NCBI GenBank assembly: GCA_963784065.1
Contig: CAWAQA010000003.1
Span: 1,488,001-1,552,000, forward strand
DNA: 64,000 nucleotides
DNA from: CAWAQA01 sp963784065
GTDB taxonomy: Bacteria > Acidobacteriota > Vicinamibacteria > Vicinamibacterales > UBA2999
Direction: 5' to 3'
Positions 1-10,654 of the stretch are shown here, piece after piece (the stretch's first letter is position 1; each line of letters opens with the position of its first letter). Position numbers and translations under genes: made by a program. The notes under the pieces were generated by a model. The model worked only from the letters and a program-made list of their open reading frames with translations, ran no database searches and had not been told where the DNA came from.

Positions 1-36
1 GCGCGGCGACGGCGACGGTCGCGGCGGTCGAGAAAC

Positions 37-1456
37 TCATTCTCCCCACCATCGATCCGCCCAGCCCGGCAACAGGTCCGGCTGGGGAACGCGCGCCTCG
101 AGCGCGTCGTGACGGAGCCGCCGCACCATGGCGGCGGCGGCGCGCTGGCTCTCGAGACCGGCATCGCGATAGCGTGCGGCCGGCAGCCTGCCCCAGTCGT
201 TTCTCACCTTGAACGCCTGGACGCGAATCAGGTGGTGCACACCGGCGCTGCGAACGGCAAAGAGCGTGGACGTCGTCAGCAGCACCGCGATCAGCGCAAC
301 CTCGACTCCCAGTGCCGGCCGATGGTGGAGGCGCTCGATGGCGTGGCGGACCGCGACAAACGCGGCGACCGCGTAAAACGCTCCGGCGACCGTCACGATC
401 TCGTCTTTCGTATAGGCGTAGCTCATCGCCGCGTTGGCGAGGAGGACCGCGGCAACCACGACGAGAAGCTGCCTGTCCGCTGTCAGCGCCAGCCGCGAGT
501 ATCCTTCCGGCCGCGCCACGGCGGCCCAGAAAACGAGAGCGGTCAAGAGGAGCGACGACGAGATCGCGACATACACGCGGGGTGGCACGTCACCGTCGAG
601 CCAGGCGCGCACGCCGAGGAATACGCCGTGCTGCGGCTCCGAGAAGAGAACGGACATCACCGAGGCCACGACGTTGTATGCGTAGAACGGCAGCGGGTTG
701 CTGCCGAACCGCTGCTGCAGCTCGACCGGCTCCAGGACGTCGAGGAGGAATCCTGAGCTGCGCTCGTCGAGGCCGGGCGTCCCTGTGTGGAGCAAGCGCG
801 CCGCCACGTACACGCCTGTCAAGACCGTGACGATGACCACGGCTCGCCGCGAGATGCCCCGTATGCCGCACGCCCACGCCGTCGCGATGACGACCCACAC
901 CAACAGCCCCGACTCCAGCACGAGGGCGGCCACGACAAACGTGACCACCGCGGCGGCGTCGACCCATCGTCCGCCGCGCGATTGCGCCAGGTTGAGGGCG
1001 ACGAAACAGAGGGCGACGATCTCGAGAAAGTTGTTGATGGGAAACGCTTCACGCACGTTGCCCCGGAACGTGTGCAGGCCGGTCAGCACCGTGAGGGCAA
1101 AGACCGCGGCGGCGAAATCGGTCCACGTCCGCACGGCCAGCGCCCGCATGAACAGAAGCACCGTGACCAGCAGCAGCGCGGCATGAAAACCCCTGTAGAC
1201 AAGCCAGTAGTGTTCGCCTGCGGCAAGGTCGAACGACGCCTTGATCTGCGCCGTCCGCAACGGCCGCAGGTACGCCACGCTGGTCGTGGCGCTCTCGACG
1301 AAGGAGCGTGCACATGGACGGAGAGTAGTGCGCGTCGAGCATCTCTCCGAGGGTGTCGGACATCTGAACCGGCACCCGAAGGAGAGCGCACGAAAGCGAG
1401 AGACCGATCACGGTCGCGACGAAGAACCCCGCCGTGCGGGGATCAAGGTGCCGCAC
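37..1456 (-). CDS. Polytopic membrane protein of unknown function (one frame break)
   Basis: A run of hydrophobic segments through most of about 470 residues marks an integral inner-membrane protein. I chose the GTG at 1456 because it opens with RHLDPRTAGFF and a clear first membrane helix, after a GGAAGG-like ribosome site. The frame changes by one base near 1310: the upstream frame ends in DAHYSPS and the downstream frame continues with FVESATTSVAYLRPLR. No catalytic motif was recognised. It is the last gene of the polysaccharide operon, downstream of a GT39-like gene, so a role in lipid-linked sugar transfer or polymer processing is possible but is inference from position only. Confidence 0.65.
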
Positions 1457-1688
1457 GCAGCCCCTTCCTGCCGTTCGCCTGCCCGCGAAGCGGGATCTTG
1501 ACAACGCCGGAGCGCGCGAAGGCCACTGTAACGGCGGCACGCACCCACTCGCGACCCGCGTGGCCAGCGCTCGCTGCGCGTGCACCGAGTATCACGCATA
1601 CCAGCGCTGCCGTCGCCGCGAACTGGCGCATGGTTCTCGAGGAAAGGGTGGCGGCACGTTCCTCCGCAAGAGCCGGATCAAGCATCAC
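1443..1688 (-). CDS. Possible small membrane protein
   Basis: An 81-codon frame with one hydrophobic stretch (about residues 22-42) between the GT39-like gene and the polytopic membrane protein. Its stop overlaps the start of the next gene by 14 bases. A short hairpin (CCCGC-GAA-GCGGG, 1482-1494) lies inside it, which argues for a non-coding spacer instead. No family was recognised. It is kept because it fills an otherwise empty stretch. Confidence 0.25.
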   Translation of the reverse strand: MMLDPALAEERAATLSSRTMRQFAATAALVCVILGARAASAGHAGREWVRAAVTVAFARSGVVKIPLRGQANGRKGLRAAP

Positions 1689-1760
1689 ACCTCCGCGGCC
1701 GGGCGCCGCGCAACGACGAAGAGTCCACCCTCTTCGAACCGTCCCAGGCGCCGAGACGCG

Positions 1761-3124
1761 TCATCCGGCCGCATATGCCGGCAGCAGCACCGTCGCCCAA
1801 CCGCTCACGGCGAACAGGCAGGCAAAGACGACGAGGGCGAACGCCAGTCGTCGGGCATATTGCGGCCCCGCGATGTTGGTCCATCCGATCCAGATGAGGC
1901 AGATAATCGGGGCCAGCGCGGGAAAGAGGTAGCGCCCCTGCGGACCGGAGCCGATCGGAAAGTGCACCGCGAACGGCGCCGCGATCTGAAACACGGCGAA
2001 CAGGCCGGCGACGGCCAGCGCCCGTCGCAGCCCGACGTCACTTCGTCGCCAGCAGAGCACCACGCCCCCGATCGACGCGGCGACGATCAACGCCCAGCCG
2101 ACGATCCAGGCTGGTGCGACAGGATACCGCAACCATCCGGCGACCAGCCACGAGCTCTCGAACAGCACGCGGATGAACGAGCGCAGCCTCACCAGGGTTC
2201 CCGTCGACAACGGAATGCGCCACCGCTCGTCGATGAATCGCGACGCGGCAACGAGGCGCGCCCATTCGTCCGGGAGGAACAGCCACACGCCACCGATCCC
2301 GATCAGCACCGCGGCGATCGCGGCTGCTCCGTGCAGCAGCGGCCGGCGCGAAGCCGTGACCATCCAGATGCCGGCGATGCAGAACGACGCGGCGAGCACC
2401 GGAAGGCCAAGGCGCTTGGTGACACCGGCAACCGCCGCCGCGGCGATCATCGCCAGAAGCGAGAGTGTCGGCGTTCGCCCGGCGAAGAGCCTGCCTGCCT
2501 GCCACCACGCGACGGAACCCCAGAAATTCACGAGCGCGTCCGGGTTGGCCATCGTGGAGACCAGCGTGAACTGCGGATGCAGCGCGAGCAGGATGACGGC
2601 TCCGGCAGCGATCGCCGGCCCGAAGAGCAAGTGCGCCCCGGCGTACGCGGCCCACAATGTGAGCACACCGAGGACGGCCGAGACGCCGCGCAGCACGTAG
2701 AGCTGTGTCTCCACATCGTCTACAGACAGCGCCTGAAGAATTCGTGCGCTCATCACAATCCAGGCTGTCGGGACCACCAGGCAATCCGAATTCGGCATGG
2801 ACGACGGCGGCCGGAGCCTCGAAGGCGTGCACTCCCGGCGGAGGATCCGGGCGCCCGTAGTGCCGCCACCAGCCATGCTGGATCATCGACGCCACAATGA
2901 GCCGTTCGGTCACAGGATCGTCCCGTTCGCCGGCGCGATATCTCGCCACCAGCTCGTCGACGCTGCGTCCGGGTCCGACATGCTTCAGCAGCCTGACAAA
3001 CGCCAGGTACTGCGGCTCGTCGGGCTGCTGCCACGGCGGAATGCACGAGAAGGCTCAGTGCCAGGTGAGCGACGAACACCGCCGTCGCCACGGCAGTGAC
3101 GACGCGCGGGCGGGCCCAGCTGAC
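1761..3124 (-). CDS. GT39-like membrane glycosyltransferase, frame-broken
   Basis: A multi-spanning membrane protein resembling the dolichyl-phosphate-mannose mannosyltransferase superfamily, which moves sugars from polyprenyl phosphate on the outer face of the membrane. The N-terminal part reads PPWQQPDEPQY in the first periplasmic loop, the type of acidic motif (PDEP) placed there in GT39-like enzymes. Later parts read LHPQFTLVSTMANPD and a series of membrane helices ending in LLPAYAAG. Three frames must be joined, with breaks near 3050 and 2760. The exact start is uncertain; a start close to the upstream DegT stop fits the packing. Substrate unknown. Confidence 0.65.
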
Positions 3125-3125
3125 C

Positions 3126-4229
3126 TCAGGCGAAGAACTGGCGGGCGAGTCCGACCACTGCATCGACATGTTCGAGAGTCGTCTCCGCGCTCATCGGGAG
3201 CGACAGCACCTCCTGGCAGATACGGACGGTCTCCGCGAGCCCGGGGTCGGCGAGTCCGAGCGCCTTGTGCTCCCATACGGGCTTGGGCCAGTGCAGCAGC
3301 GTCTCGACACCGTTGGCCTTCAGCAACGCGCGAAAGGCGTCGCGGCGCTGCGTGCGGACGACATAGTTCTGGTACACGTCGTGGAAGCGGGCATCATCGA
3401 AATGCGGGAGGCGCAGGTCGCCCAGGCCGCGCAGCCCTTCCTGATACGCCGCTGCGATGGCCCGGCGATGCTCGATCCACGCCGGAAGGTGGCGCAGCTT
3501 GGTGTCCAGGACAGCGGCCTGGACGTTGTCGAGCAGGGCGGTATAGCCATGGTAGTGATACTCGCCCGTCTCGCGATCCTCGCCGTTGTAGCGGAGGCGG
3601 GAGATGGCGGTCGCCACGGTCGAATCGTTGGTGGTGACCGCGCCGCCGTCGCCGAACCCGCCGAGAATCTTGAACGGGTAGAAGCTGAAGCAGCCGGTCG
3701 TGCCGATGCCGCCGGCGCGCCGTCCGTCGATGGTGGCACCCAGCGACTGCGCGGCGTCTTCAACGACCACCAGGCCATGCCGCTCGGCGATGGCGCTGAT
3801 TCGCGTCATGTCGGCCATGCGTCCGTTGAGATGGACGGGGATCACGGCCCGCGTCCTCGCCGTGACGGCGCGCTCGAACGCGTCGACGTCCATGTTGTAG
3901 TCAGGCGTCACGTCGACCAGCACCGGCGTCGCGCCGCAATGGACGATGGCTGAAATCGTCGCCACGAACGTGTGCGCGACCGTGATCACCTCGTCGCCGG
4001 GCTGAATCCCGGTGGCGAGCAGTGACAGGTGCAGCGCGTGATAACCGCTGTTGACACCGACCGCGTAGCGAGTGCCGCAGAAGCTGGCGAGGTTCGCCTC
4101 GAAATCGCGCAATTGCTGGCGAAGGATCAGGTCGCCGTTGGCGAGGGTGGTGGTGATGGCCGATTCGAACTCGGCGCGATATCGACGATAGTGTTCGCGG
4201 GCATCGACAAACGGGACTCTGTAGGCCAA
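3126..4229 (-). CDS. DegT/DnrJ/EryC1/StrS sugar aminotransferase
   Basis: An intact 367-residue PLP-dependent enzyme of the family that aminates keto groups on nucleotide-activated sugars. The PLP-binding lysine is Lys187 in SFYPFKILGGFG, and the ring-pairing aspartate is in VVEDAAQS (Asp158). Length is normal for the family. It starts 22 bases downstream of the CapD/FlaA1-like dehydratase, which would make a 4-keto sugar. The two may therefore act in sequence to give an amino sugar; the pathway is an inference from position. It is one of only two unbroken genes in this operon. Confidence 0.9.
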   Translation of the reverse strand: MAYRVPFVDAREHYRRYRAEFESAITTTLANGDLILRQQLRDFEANLASFCGTRYAVGVNSGYHALHLSLLATGIQPGDEVITVAHTFVATISAIVHCGATPVLVDVTPDYNMDVDAFERAVTARTRAVIPVHLNGRMADMTRISAIAERHGLVVVEDAAQSLGATIDGRRAGGIGTTGCFSFYPFKILGGFGDGGAVTTNDSTVATAISRLRYNGEDRETGEYHYHGYTALLDNVQAAVLDTKLRHLPAWIEHRRAIAAAYQEGLRGLGDLRLPHFDDARFHDVYQNYVVRTQRRDAFRALLKANGVETLLHWPKPVWEHKALGLADPGLAETVRICQEVLSLPMSAETTLEHVDAVVGLARQFFA

Positions 4230-4251
4230 ACGAGTGGACTCCTGGCTGCCG

Positions 4252-6105
4252 CTACCGGGCGGCCGCGGGTTGCGAGCGGGGCGCCTGGGCGCCGGGCACG
4301 AAGGTCGGAACCATCTCGACGAGGAGGCTGACTACGCGCTCCTCGTCCTCCGCCGCCGCTGCCGCCTCGAGCTCGGACATGAGCGTCCGCCAGTGCGGCG
4401 GGACAGGCTTGTGGCGCAGCACGTAGAAACTGTCGACGCCGCTGCCTTCGACGATCTCGCCCTCTTCCCAGAGCTCCTCGGAGAGCTTCTCCCCGGGGCG
4501 CGGCCCGACGAAGGTAATCGGGATCTCGTCTTCCGGCACATACCCGGCGAGGCGGATGACATTCCGCGCGAACTCCACGAGATTCACCTGCTCACCCATG
4601 TTCAGCACGTAGATGGTGCCGTCGCCGGGCCTGGCTGCGGCGTGCAGCACAAGGGATACGGCTTCGGGAATGAGCATGAAATAGCGACGCATGTCAGGGT
4701 GGGTCACGGTGACCGGTCCGCCGCGCGCGATCTGCTGCTGGAACACCTGGCACGACGCTGCCGTTGCTGCCCAGCACGTTGCCGAACCGCACCGCAACGA
4801 AGCGGGTGTTCGACCCGGTCCCGAGGCCCTGACGATCAGCTCGGCCACGCGCTTGGTCGCCCCCATCACGCTCGACGGGTTCACCGCCTTGTCGGTCGAA
4901 ATCAGCACGAATTCGCGCACGCCGCAGCGCACCGCCGCCTCGGCGAGCAGGCGGGTTCCCGTACGTTGTTCTTCACAGCCTCCGCGGGATTCGCCTCCAT
5001 GAGCGGAACGTGCTTGTGCGCTGCCGCGTGAAACACGACTTCGGGCATGAACGTCGCGAAGACGCGGTCCACGCGCGCCGCGTCGGTGATGTCGGCGATG
5101 ACCTGGACATGCGGCAGGTTGCGGTGCGCCAGATCGTGGCCGAGCTCGAACAGCGCGTTCTCGTATCGATCGACCAGTACCAACGCCGCCGGAGCAAATC
5201 CCGCGAGCTGGCGTGCGAGCTCCGACCCGATCGAGCCTCCGGCGCCCGTTACGAGCACGCGGCGGCCGTGGACCAGGCGCTGGACAGGTTCCGGCGACAG
5301 GTCGATGGGGGCCCGGGCCATGAGATCCTCGAGCTTCATCCCGCGTATCTGCTCGACCTTGATGCGGCCCTGCAGCACGTCGCGCAGGTTGGGCAGCGTC
5401 TTGATCGGCACCTTGAACGGCTCGAGCGCGCGAACGATGCCGCGCACCTGCGCCGGCGTTGCCGTCGGCGTCGCGACGATCACTTCGTGCGGCTGCTCGG
5501 CGGCCAGAATCCGCGGCAGGTCTGCGCGCGTGCCGAGCACGCGCACGCCGTGAATCGTCCGTCCCAGCTTCCCGCGGTCGTCGTCGATGAAGCCAATCGG
5601 CTCGCTGTTGTAGAACCGATTGTTCTTCATGTCGCGAACGAGCATCTCGCCGGCGTCGCCGGCGCCGAAAATCAGAACGCGTTTCTCCTTCTGAAACCGA
5701 TCGAACTCGCGATAGGCCCGGCGCAGCAGACGCAACCCGCCGAGCAGCGCCGTCAACACGAGCGTGTCGACCACGTGAATGGAGCGGGGGTAGGACCCGA
5801 TGTCGACGATCCCGTTGACCAGCAGCGCGAATGCCGCCGTGCTGAGCGTCACCGCAGCCACGATTCGCTGCAGATCCCACAGGCCTGCGTAGCGCCAGAG
5901 TCCCTGCTGCAGGCCGAACAGCTCGAAGGCCAACAACCGGAGCAGGAGCAACACCGGCAGTCCCAGCAGGAACGGCCGCAGGTGCACCGCGGGCAGCTCA
6001 CCATCGAAGCGGAGGAGGAACGCGGCGAAGTTCGACGCGGCGGCCAGCGCGATCTGCGCCAGCATGAGCAGCAGACGCCGGTGGCGGACGAGCGCGCTCC
6101 TTCAT
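4252..6105 (-). CDS. CapD/FlaA1-type nucleotide-sugar epimerase/dehydratase (frame breaks)
   Basis: A membrane-anchored polysaccharide biosynthesis protein of about 617 residues. An N-terminal set of membrane helices is followed by a CoA-binding-like domain (VLIFGAGDAGE) and a Rossmann SDR domain with VTGAGGSIGSELARQL, HAAAHKHVP and STDKAVNPSSVMGATK. Relatives convert UDP-GlcNAc-type sugars to 4-keto-6-deoxy forms. I place the start at 6105 because that ATG overlaps the methyltransferase stop as ATGA and yields MKER followed, after a break near 6085, by LVRHRRLLLMLAQ. Further breaks lie near 4965, and a compensating pair near 4745 and 4825 turns the expected RFGNVLGSNGSVVP into nonsense. Confidence 0.85.
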
Positions 6106-6884
6106 GGCTCTGATGCGGTGCCCACCGCATAGATCACTTTGAAACCGTTGGCCGGCTGGCGCGGCGCCAGCGCGACCGGCTCGCGATACGCCGCCAATCC
6201 CTCCCGCATTTCGGCCGGGAAGTCGACGAGCTGGCCGAGAAACAGCCTCTTCAGCAACCGCTTGCCCCGCATCGTCTTCGGCATCAGACCGAGGCGGACC
6301 GCCGTGCGCTTGACCCCGGACACGAAGCGATCCCGCCCTCCTTCGTGAGTCACTGGAAATGCGCCGAACAGCGACGGCGAGAACCGCCCGGCGCGGAGCA
6401 TCTCACGCAGTTCCGAGTGCGAGAAGTACATGGTACTCAGCGGGCTCGGGTTGAAGTCGACCCATTCGCGATTCACAGGTACAGCAACGACATGGCCGCC
6501 GGCGCGCAGGACCCGGCGCGCCTCGTCGATGAAACCACGCGCGTCCTGCAGGTAGTAGAGGGCTTCGTAGAGAACCACCACATCGAATGAGCCATCGCGA
6601 AAGGGCAGCGCCTGCGCATCGAGCTGCACGAGCGCCACGCGGCCCTGGTACTGGTGCCGCGCCATCTCCAGCAGCCGGCCGGTGTAGTCGCCGCCCACCA
6701 CCCGCCGCGCGCGTGCCGACAACGTGCCGAGGCCCTGACCGGCGCCGCAGGCGACCTCCAGCACATCGCCGCGATCGCAATACCGGGCCGCGAAGGCGTA
6801 GCGGGTCCACATCATGTCGAGGGCCTCGCGCGTGATTCGATGGCCGACGGCCTCGGTCACGTCGGTGTAGTCGACCGCGGCCAT
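6102..6884 (-). CDS. Class I SAM-dependent methyltransferase
   Basis: A 260-residue Methyltransf_11-like enzyme. Motif I is VLEVACGAGQGLG, the acidic ribose-binding loop is VGGDYTG, and post-motif I reads FDVVVLYEALYYLQD. I start at ATG 6884 (MAAVDYTD), 7 bases after the E1 beta stop. A longer open frame upstream of it is the C-terminus of E1 beta joined by a missing or added base near 6940, not part of this protein. The target is unknown; its place between E1 beta and the sugar dehydratase suggests a sugar or glycan methylation. Confidence 0.8.
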   Translation of the reverse strand: MAAVDYTDVTEAVGHRITREALDMMWTRYAFAARYCDRGDVLEVACGAGQGLGTLSARARRVVGGDYTGRLLEMARHQYQGRVALVQLDAQALPFRDGSFDVVVLYEALYYLQDARGFIDEARRVLRAGGHVVAVPVNREWVDFNPSPLSTMYFSHSELREMLRAGRFSPSLFGAFPVTHEGGRDRFVSGVKRTAVRLGLMPKTMRGKRLLKRLFLGQLVDFPAEMREGLAAYREPVALAPRQPANGFKVIYAVGTASEP

Positions 6885-6891
6885 TCGGCTC

Positions 6892-7883
6892 AAACGCGAG
6901 CGGCCGGCATGGCGACCAGACTCTCGACCGCGTACCTTGATCCGGTCACTCCCCGCGTGGTACTCGCGCTCCAGCGCCTTGCTCATCGGTGCCGGCGTGT
7001 CCGGCAGCGTCACGCGCACAATCGGCGCACGGAGATATTGAAACACCTCGCCTGCAACCTCCGCCGCGACCTCGGCTGCGAACCCGCAGGTCCGCCACCC
7101 GCCGTCGGCGACGACAAGGCGCCCCGTCTTCCGCACGGACGCGAAGACCCGCTCCTTGTCCCATGGCTTGATCGACCGCAGGTCGACGACCTCGCACTGG
7201 ATGCCCCGTTCCGCGACGTGCCTGCGCCGCCTTCATCGCCTCCGACGTCATCCACGACGAGGCCACGACCGTCACGTCGTCGCCGGCTCGCCGGACCGCG
7301 GCAACGCCAATCGGCACCTTGTACATCTCCTCGGGTACGTGCGATTCCTCGGCGTACAGCCAGCGGTCGTCGATATACATGACCGGGTTGCCGTCGTACA
7401 CGGCTGATATCAGCAGGCCCTTCGCGTCGTGCGCGGTCGCTGGCATCACCACCTTCAGCCCGGGAACGTGGCGAACATCGCGTGCAACGCTTGCGAATGC
7501 TGCGCCGCCTGCTCGCCGCCGCGATTGATGATCGCGCGAATGACCACGGGGCACGCGATCTGGCCCGCGAACATGTAGCACCAGTTGGCGCCCTGGTTCA
7601 CGATCGGATCGACGGCGAGCAGCATGAAGTCCATGCGCGGGTGCACGACAATCGGACGCATGCCGGCGAGCGCGGCGCCCACGGCCGCGCCGGTCGTGGC
7701 GTTCTCGGACACCGGGGAATCCAGGATGCGGTCGCGGCCGAACTCCTTGTCGAGATCCGCCATGCTGGAGCCGACGTACCACGGGCTCCAGAGTCCCTGG
7801 CCGAGCACGAAGACGTCGGGGTCACTCGCGAGCAGCTGCGCGTGGGCTTCGCGAAGCGCCTGTGCATATGAGAGCGTGCGCAT
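6892..7883 (-). CDS. Thiamine-diphosphate dehydrogenase E1 component, beta subunit
   Basis: A transketolase-like beta subunit of the pyruvate/acetoin/branched-chain dehydrogenase E1 type, about 330 residues. It starts at ATG 7883, 2 bases after the alpha stop, with RTLSYAQALREAH. Later conserved parts are DSPVSENATTGAAVGAAL, GNPVMYIDDRWLY, VVDLRSIKPWDKE and RLVVADGGWRTCGF. Breaks occur near 7455, 7215 and 6940. Joining them gives a natural C-terminus VESLVAMPAARV and a TGA at 6892. No E2 or E3 subunit is near, so this is unlikely to be a normal 2-oxoacid dehydrogenase complex. E1-like pairs in sugar clusters can add two-carbon branches. Confidence 0.85.
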
Positions 7884-7885
7884 GC

Positions 7886-8874
7886 CTAGCGACCGGCCCC
7901 TTCGTCGCGAAACACATGCGTATGCAGCTCGCTGACAGCCGGAAACGGCGCCGATCGCGCGGCCACCACGGCTGCCGTCGACCTCGGCGGCGGCGGCGGC
8001 CGATATCTCGCGGAGCTGCGCGTCTGACCATCCGCGATCGCTCAGCAGCGCCGCAGCGCGGACAATCGGGTCCTTCGCCTTCCAGTCCGCCAGCTCGTCA
8101 CGGCGCTTGACGCCGACGTCCATGTCCCACGACGGCCCGACGTGGCCACGCCACCGGTACGTGCGGCACTCGATCAAGCTGGGACCCTCACCGGCCCGCG
8201 CGCGTACAGCCGCCGCCGTCGCAGCCTCGTACACCGCCAGCACGTCGTTGCCGTCGAGCGCGACACCCGCAATGCCGTGGGCCTCGGCCGATCTGACGAT
8301 GTTGTCCGCGACGCGGCGCTCGCGCAGAGCCATGTGGCTGGCGTAAAAATTGTTCTCGCAGACGAAAATCACCGGCAGCCTGTACAGCCCGGCGAGGTTC
8401 AGCGACTCGTGGAAGTGGCCTTCTTCGGTTGCCCCATCGCCGAAGAACGAGACCGACACGCCGGCCGTCCTTCCTGAGCTTCGCGGCGAGCGCCGCGCCC
8501 GCCGCGAGCGGAATGGTCGCGGCCACGAGCGGCACGGTACCGAGGATGCCGACCTCCGGCGCGAACAGGTGCATCGAGCCGCCCCGGCCTTCGGCGCACC
8601 CGGTGACCCGTCCGAAGATCTCGGCCATCATCGCGGTGAGACTCCCGCCCTTCGCCAGGTAATGACCGTGCGATCGGTGCCCGCCCCAGACGTAGTCGCG
8701 CTCGGTCAAGACCTCCGCCACCCCGGCGGCGATGGCTTCCTGGCCGATGCAAAGGTGGCACGGACAACCAATCTCGCCCGCCTCGACGAGGTCCGCGATG
8801 CGTTCCTCGGCCAGCCGGATCCGCATCATCGATTGATACAGCCGCACCAGCTGCTCGGTGCTAGGAGTGCTCAC
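7886..8874 (-). CDS. Thiamine-diphosphate dehydrogenase E1 component, alpha subunit
   Basis: The E1 alpha subunit, about 329 residues, partner of the following beta gene. It carries the thiamine-diphosphate motif that begins GDGATEEG and ends CENN about 30 residues on, plus PCHLCIGQEAIAAG near the N-terminus and GGHRSHGHYLAKGG. GTG 8874 is chosen because it overlaps the stop of the sugar transferase by 14 bases and begins STPSTEQLVRLYQSM. Breaks near 8460 and 7965 must be repaired; the repaired C-terminus reads ELHTHVFRDEGAGR with TAG two bases before the beta ATG. Likely makes a C2 carbanion from a 2-oxoacid for sugar modification (inference). Confidence 0.85.
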
Positions 8875-9520
8875 GTCGGACTCCCTTCGCGAGCGCGGAC
8901 TGGATGTCAGCGAGCGCCGGCGGCGTTCGCCGCCAGACAACGGCCGCCATCGTCTGGGCGAGGATGCGCATGTCGACCAGGAGCGATCGCCGGCGCACGT
9001 ACTCGAGCTGCCAGCGCAGCTTCTGAGGACGGATTCTTTCCAGGTACGCGCGCTCCGGATCGTCGCTTCCGGCGAGCACGGCGCCTTCGTCAGCGTTCCA
9101 GAGGCTCGCCCAATCGGTGATCCCCGGCCGCACGGTGAGGATGGCTTTTTCTTCCTCCGTGTACATGTCGACGTAGTGCTGTACCTTCGGGGCGGGGCCC
9201 AACGAAGCTCATCTCGCCGGTCAGCACGTTCAGCAACTGTGGCACCTCGTCGAGCTTGGTCTTTCGCAGCAACCGCCCAATGGCCGTCACCCGCGGATCG
9301 CCGTCGGCGGTCGACGGCCCGCCGCGCCTCTCGGCATCGACGACCATCGACCGGAACTTGAAGATGCGGAAGGTCGGCCGTGCAAACCGACACGCAGCCC
9401 GCGGTAGAACACTGGACCCGGTGAGTTCAATTTGATCGCAACCGCGAGACTGGCCAGGAGCGGGGAAAAGAGATCAGGCCGAGGGACGCCGCGAGGACGT
9501 CGAACGTAACGTTTCAGCAT
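8861..9520 (-). CDS. Initiating sugar-phosphate transferase (bacterial sugar transferase, WecA-independent type)
   Basis: A PF02397-type polyprenol-phosphate sugar-1-phosphate transferase, which starts repeat-unit assembly on the inner membrane. Three frames together give the family: IKLNSPGPVFYRGLRVGLHG, then KTKLDEVPQLLNVLTGEMSF with VGPRPE, then VRPGITDWASLW. The KLDE.PQ.. and VGPRPE blocks are diagnostic. Breaks fall near 9190, 9340 and 9400-9480. About 220 residues, the usual length of the short single-helix monotopic form. It overlaps the E1 alpha start, so the two are probably translated together. Confidence 0.85.
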
Positions 9521-9732
9521 CGCCCGAGCACCACCTGCCCGCAGCTGACGCGGCAGGCGTCAGACCAGACCACCCTAAATGCAACAGCAGCTGAAGTTTA
9601 CTACAAAGTGTTCGGCTCTCCCTCGTGCCGCTCCACCGGCGAACCTGACTCGGGACGTGCGACGGCCGCGGCGAACGCCGAACGGAAGGGATACGCGGGG
9701 ATCGACGTGTCGTGCCGCTGTGAACATGGCTG

Positions 9733-10420
9733 TCAGGAAGCTCGGTCAGTCGCCGCCGGCGTCTTGCACGCTAGTCGCAGAGAGCTGCCAATCCTGGGAA
9801 CGCGTTCGAGTAGACGGCGGCCCTGAGGAGGGCCAACGGAAACAGCGAAGGCTGTTGAAGTAGGAAATTCTACCTCCTGGACGTGGCGGGAACCGACGCT
9901 TTTGAGGAGCTTGCGCGGGAGATGGTGAAATAGCGTACTGTGGTGTCGGAGTGGTGGATGACTTCCCCGGAAGGCGGTGCCGCCGGGGACCGTGACGACG
10001 AGGAATCCACCGGGCACCAATAGATCCCTGGCCACAGACAGCGCAGCGCGATCGGCACTCGATGCTGCTCCAGGACGTGCAGCATTGCCAGACGTCGAAG
10101 CGGCGGTCCCGCGAATGGAACACTGTTAGGAAGCCATCCAGGCTGAGGAGGACCGCCGCCACCGCCCGCGCCTCCGGCCTTTTGCCTCGACTCGTAACGC
10201 CGATTCAATCGCCCAGACCCGCTAAATGCCACAGAGCAGGAAGGATGCCCGTTGCCGCACCCGATCTCAACCCTGGCGTATGCCGTCAACCGGTGAAGCG
10301 CTCGATTACTGCTTGCAGAACGGCGCGGCAGCGAAAACCACCAGTGTGCTCGTCTTCTCACTGGTACGGGCGAGGACGTCCGCTTCAGGATGCATAAACG
10401 TGCGGAACGGGACGGGCTAT
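9733..10420 (-). pseudogene. Class I SAM methyltransferase, heavily frame-damaged
   Basis: No single frame covers this gene, but pieces in all three minus frames line up as one methyltransferase: RTFMHPEADVLARTSEKT near 10400-10350, EIGCGNG (motif I) near 10280, AMLHVLE near 10080, LLVPGGFLVVTVPGG near 10020-9980 and ISYFNSL plus FPLALLRAAVYSNAFPGL near 9860-9790. That order is the normal order of family blocks. At least four breaks are needed. It could be a genuine decaying gene or a stretch of poor base calling. It follows the radical-SAM remnant. Confidence 0.55.
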
Positions 10421-10459
10421 TACTATCCGGACCGCTGGAAACGGCATTCTGAACGGGAG

Positions 10460-10654
10460 CACCGAGCCGCCGGTTCAACGCGGGATCGAGGTTTTCTCCC
10501 CTTCCCGGTGTAGTGACTCGACTCCTTGAACGACGGGTGCGGGCAATGCACGCACTCGAGGTTGCACACCTTGGTCGCGCTCGATAATGACTTGCGACGG
10601 GAATCGGCCTTGAGGCGATCGTGAAATCCGTAGTTCGAGTTGACGACCTGGCAT
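10460..10654 (-). pseudogene. Radical-SAM enzyme, N-terminal remnant
   Basis: The ATG at 10654 overlaps the TGA of the DegT gene as TGATG. Reading on with one or two base corrections gives QVVNSNYGFHDRLKADFPSQ, then TKVCNLECVHCPHPSFKESS and NLDPALNRRL. CNLECVHC is a classical CX3CX2C iron-sulfur motif, and the CPHP continuation is typical of radical-SAM/SPASM proteins. After about 65 residues the similarity stops and the next recognisable sequence is a methyltransferase, so the bulk of the barrel is missing. Either an internal deletion or an assembly join. Confidence 0.6.

Noticed and set aside
1434..2900. A 488-codon plus-strand frame
   Set aside because: It is the mirror of the GT39-like gene, with Arg/Gln/His-rich nonsense composition.
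6102..7136. A 344-residue methyltransferase with an unusual N-terminal extension
   Set aside because: The extension is the E1 beta C-terminus, joined by one missing or added base near 6940; correcting it gives a normal stop 7 bases before the methyltransferase ATG.
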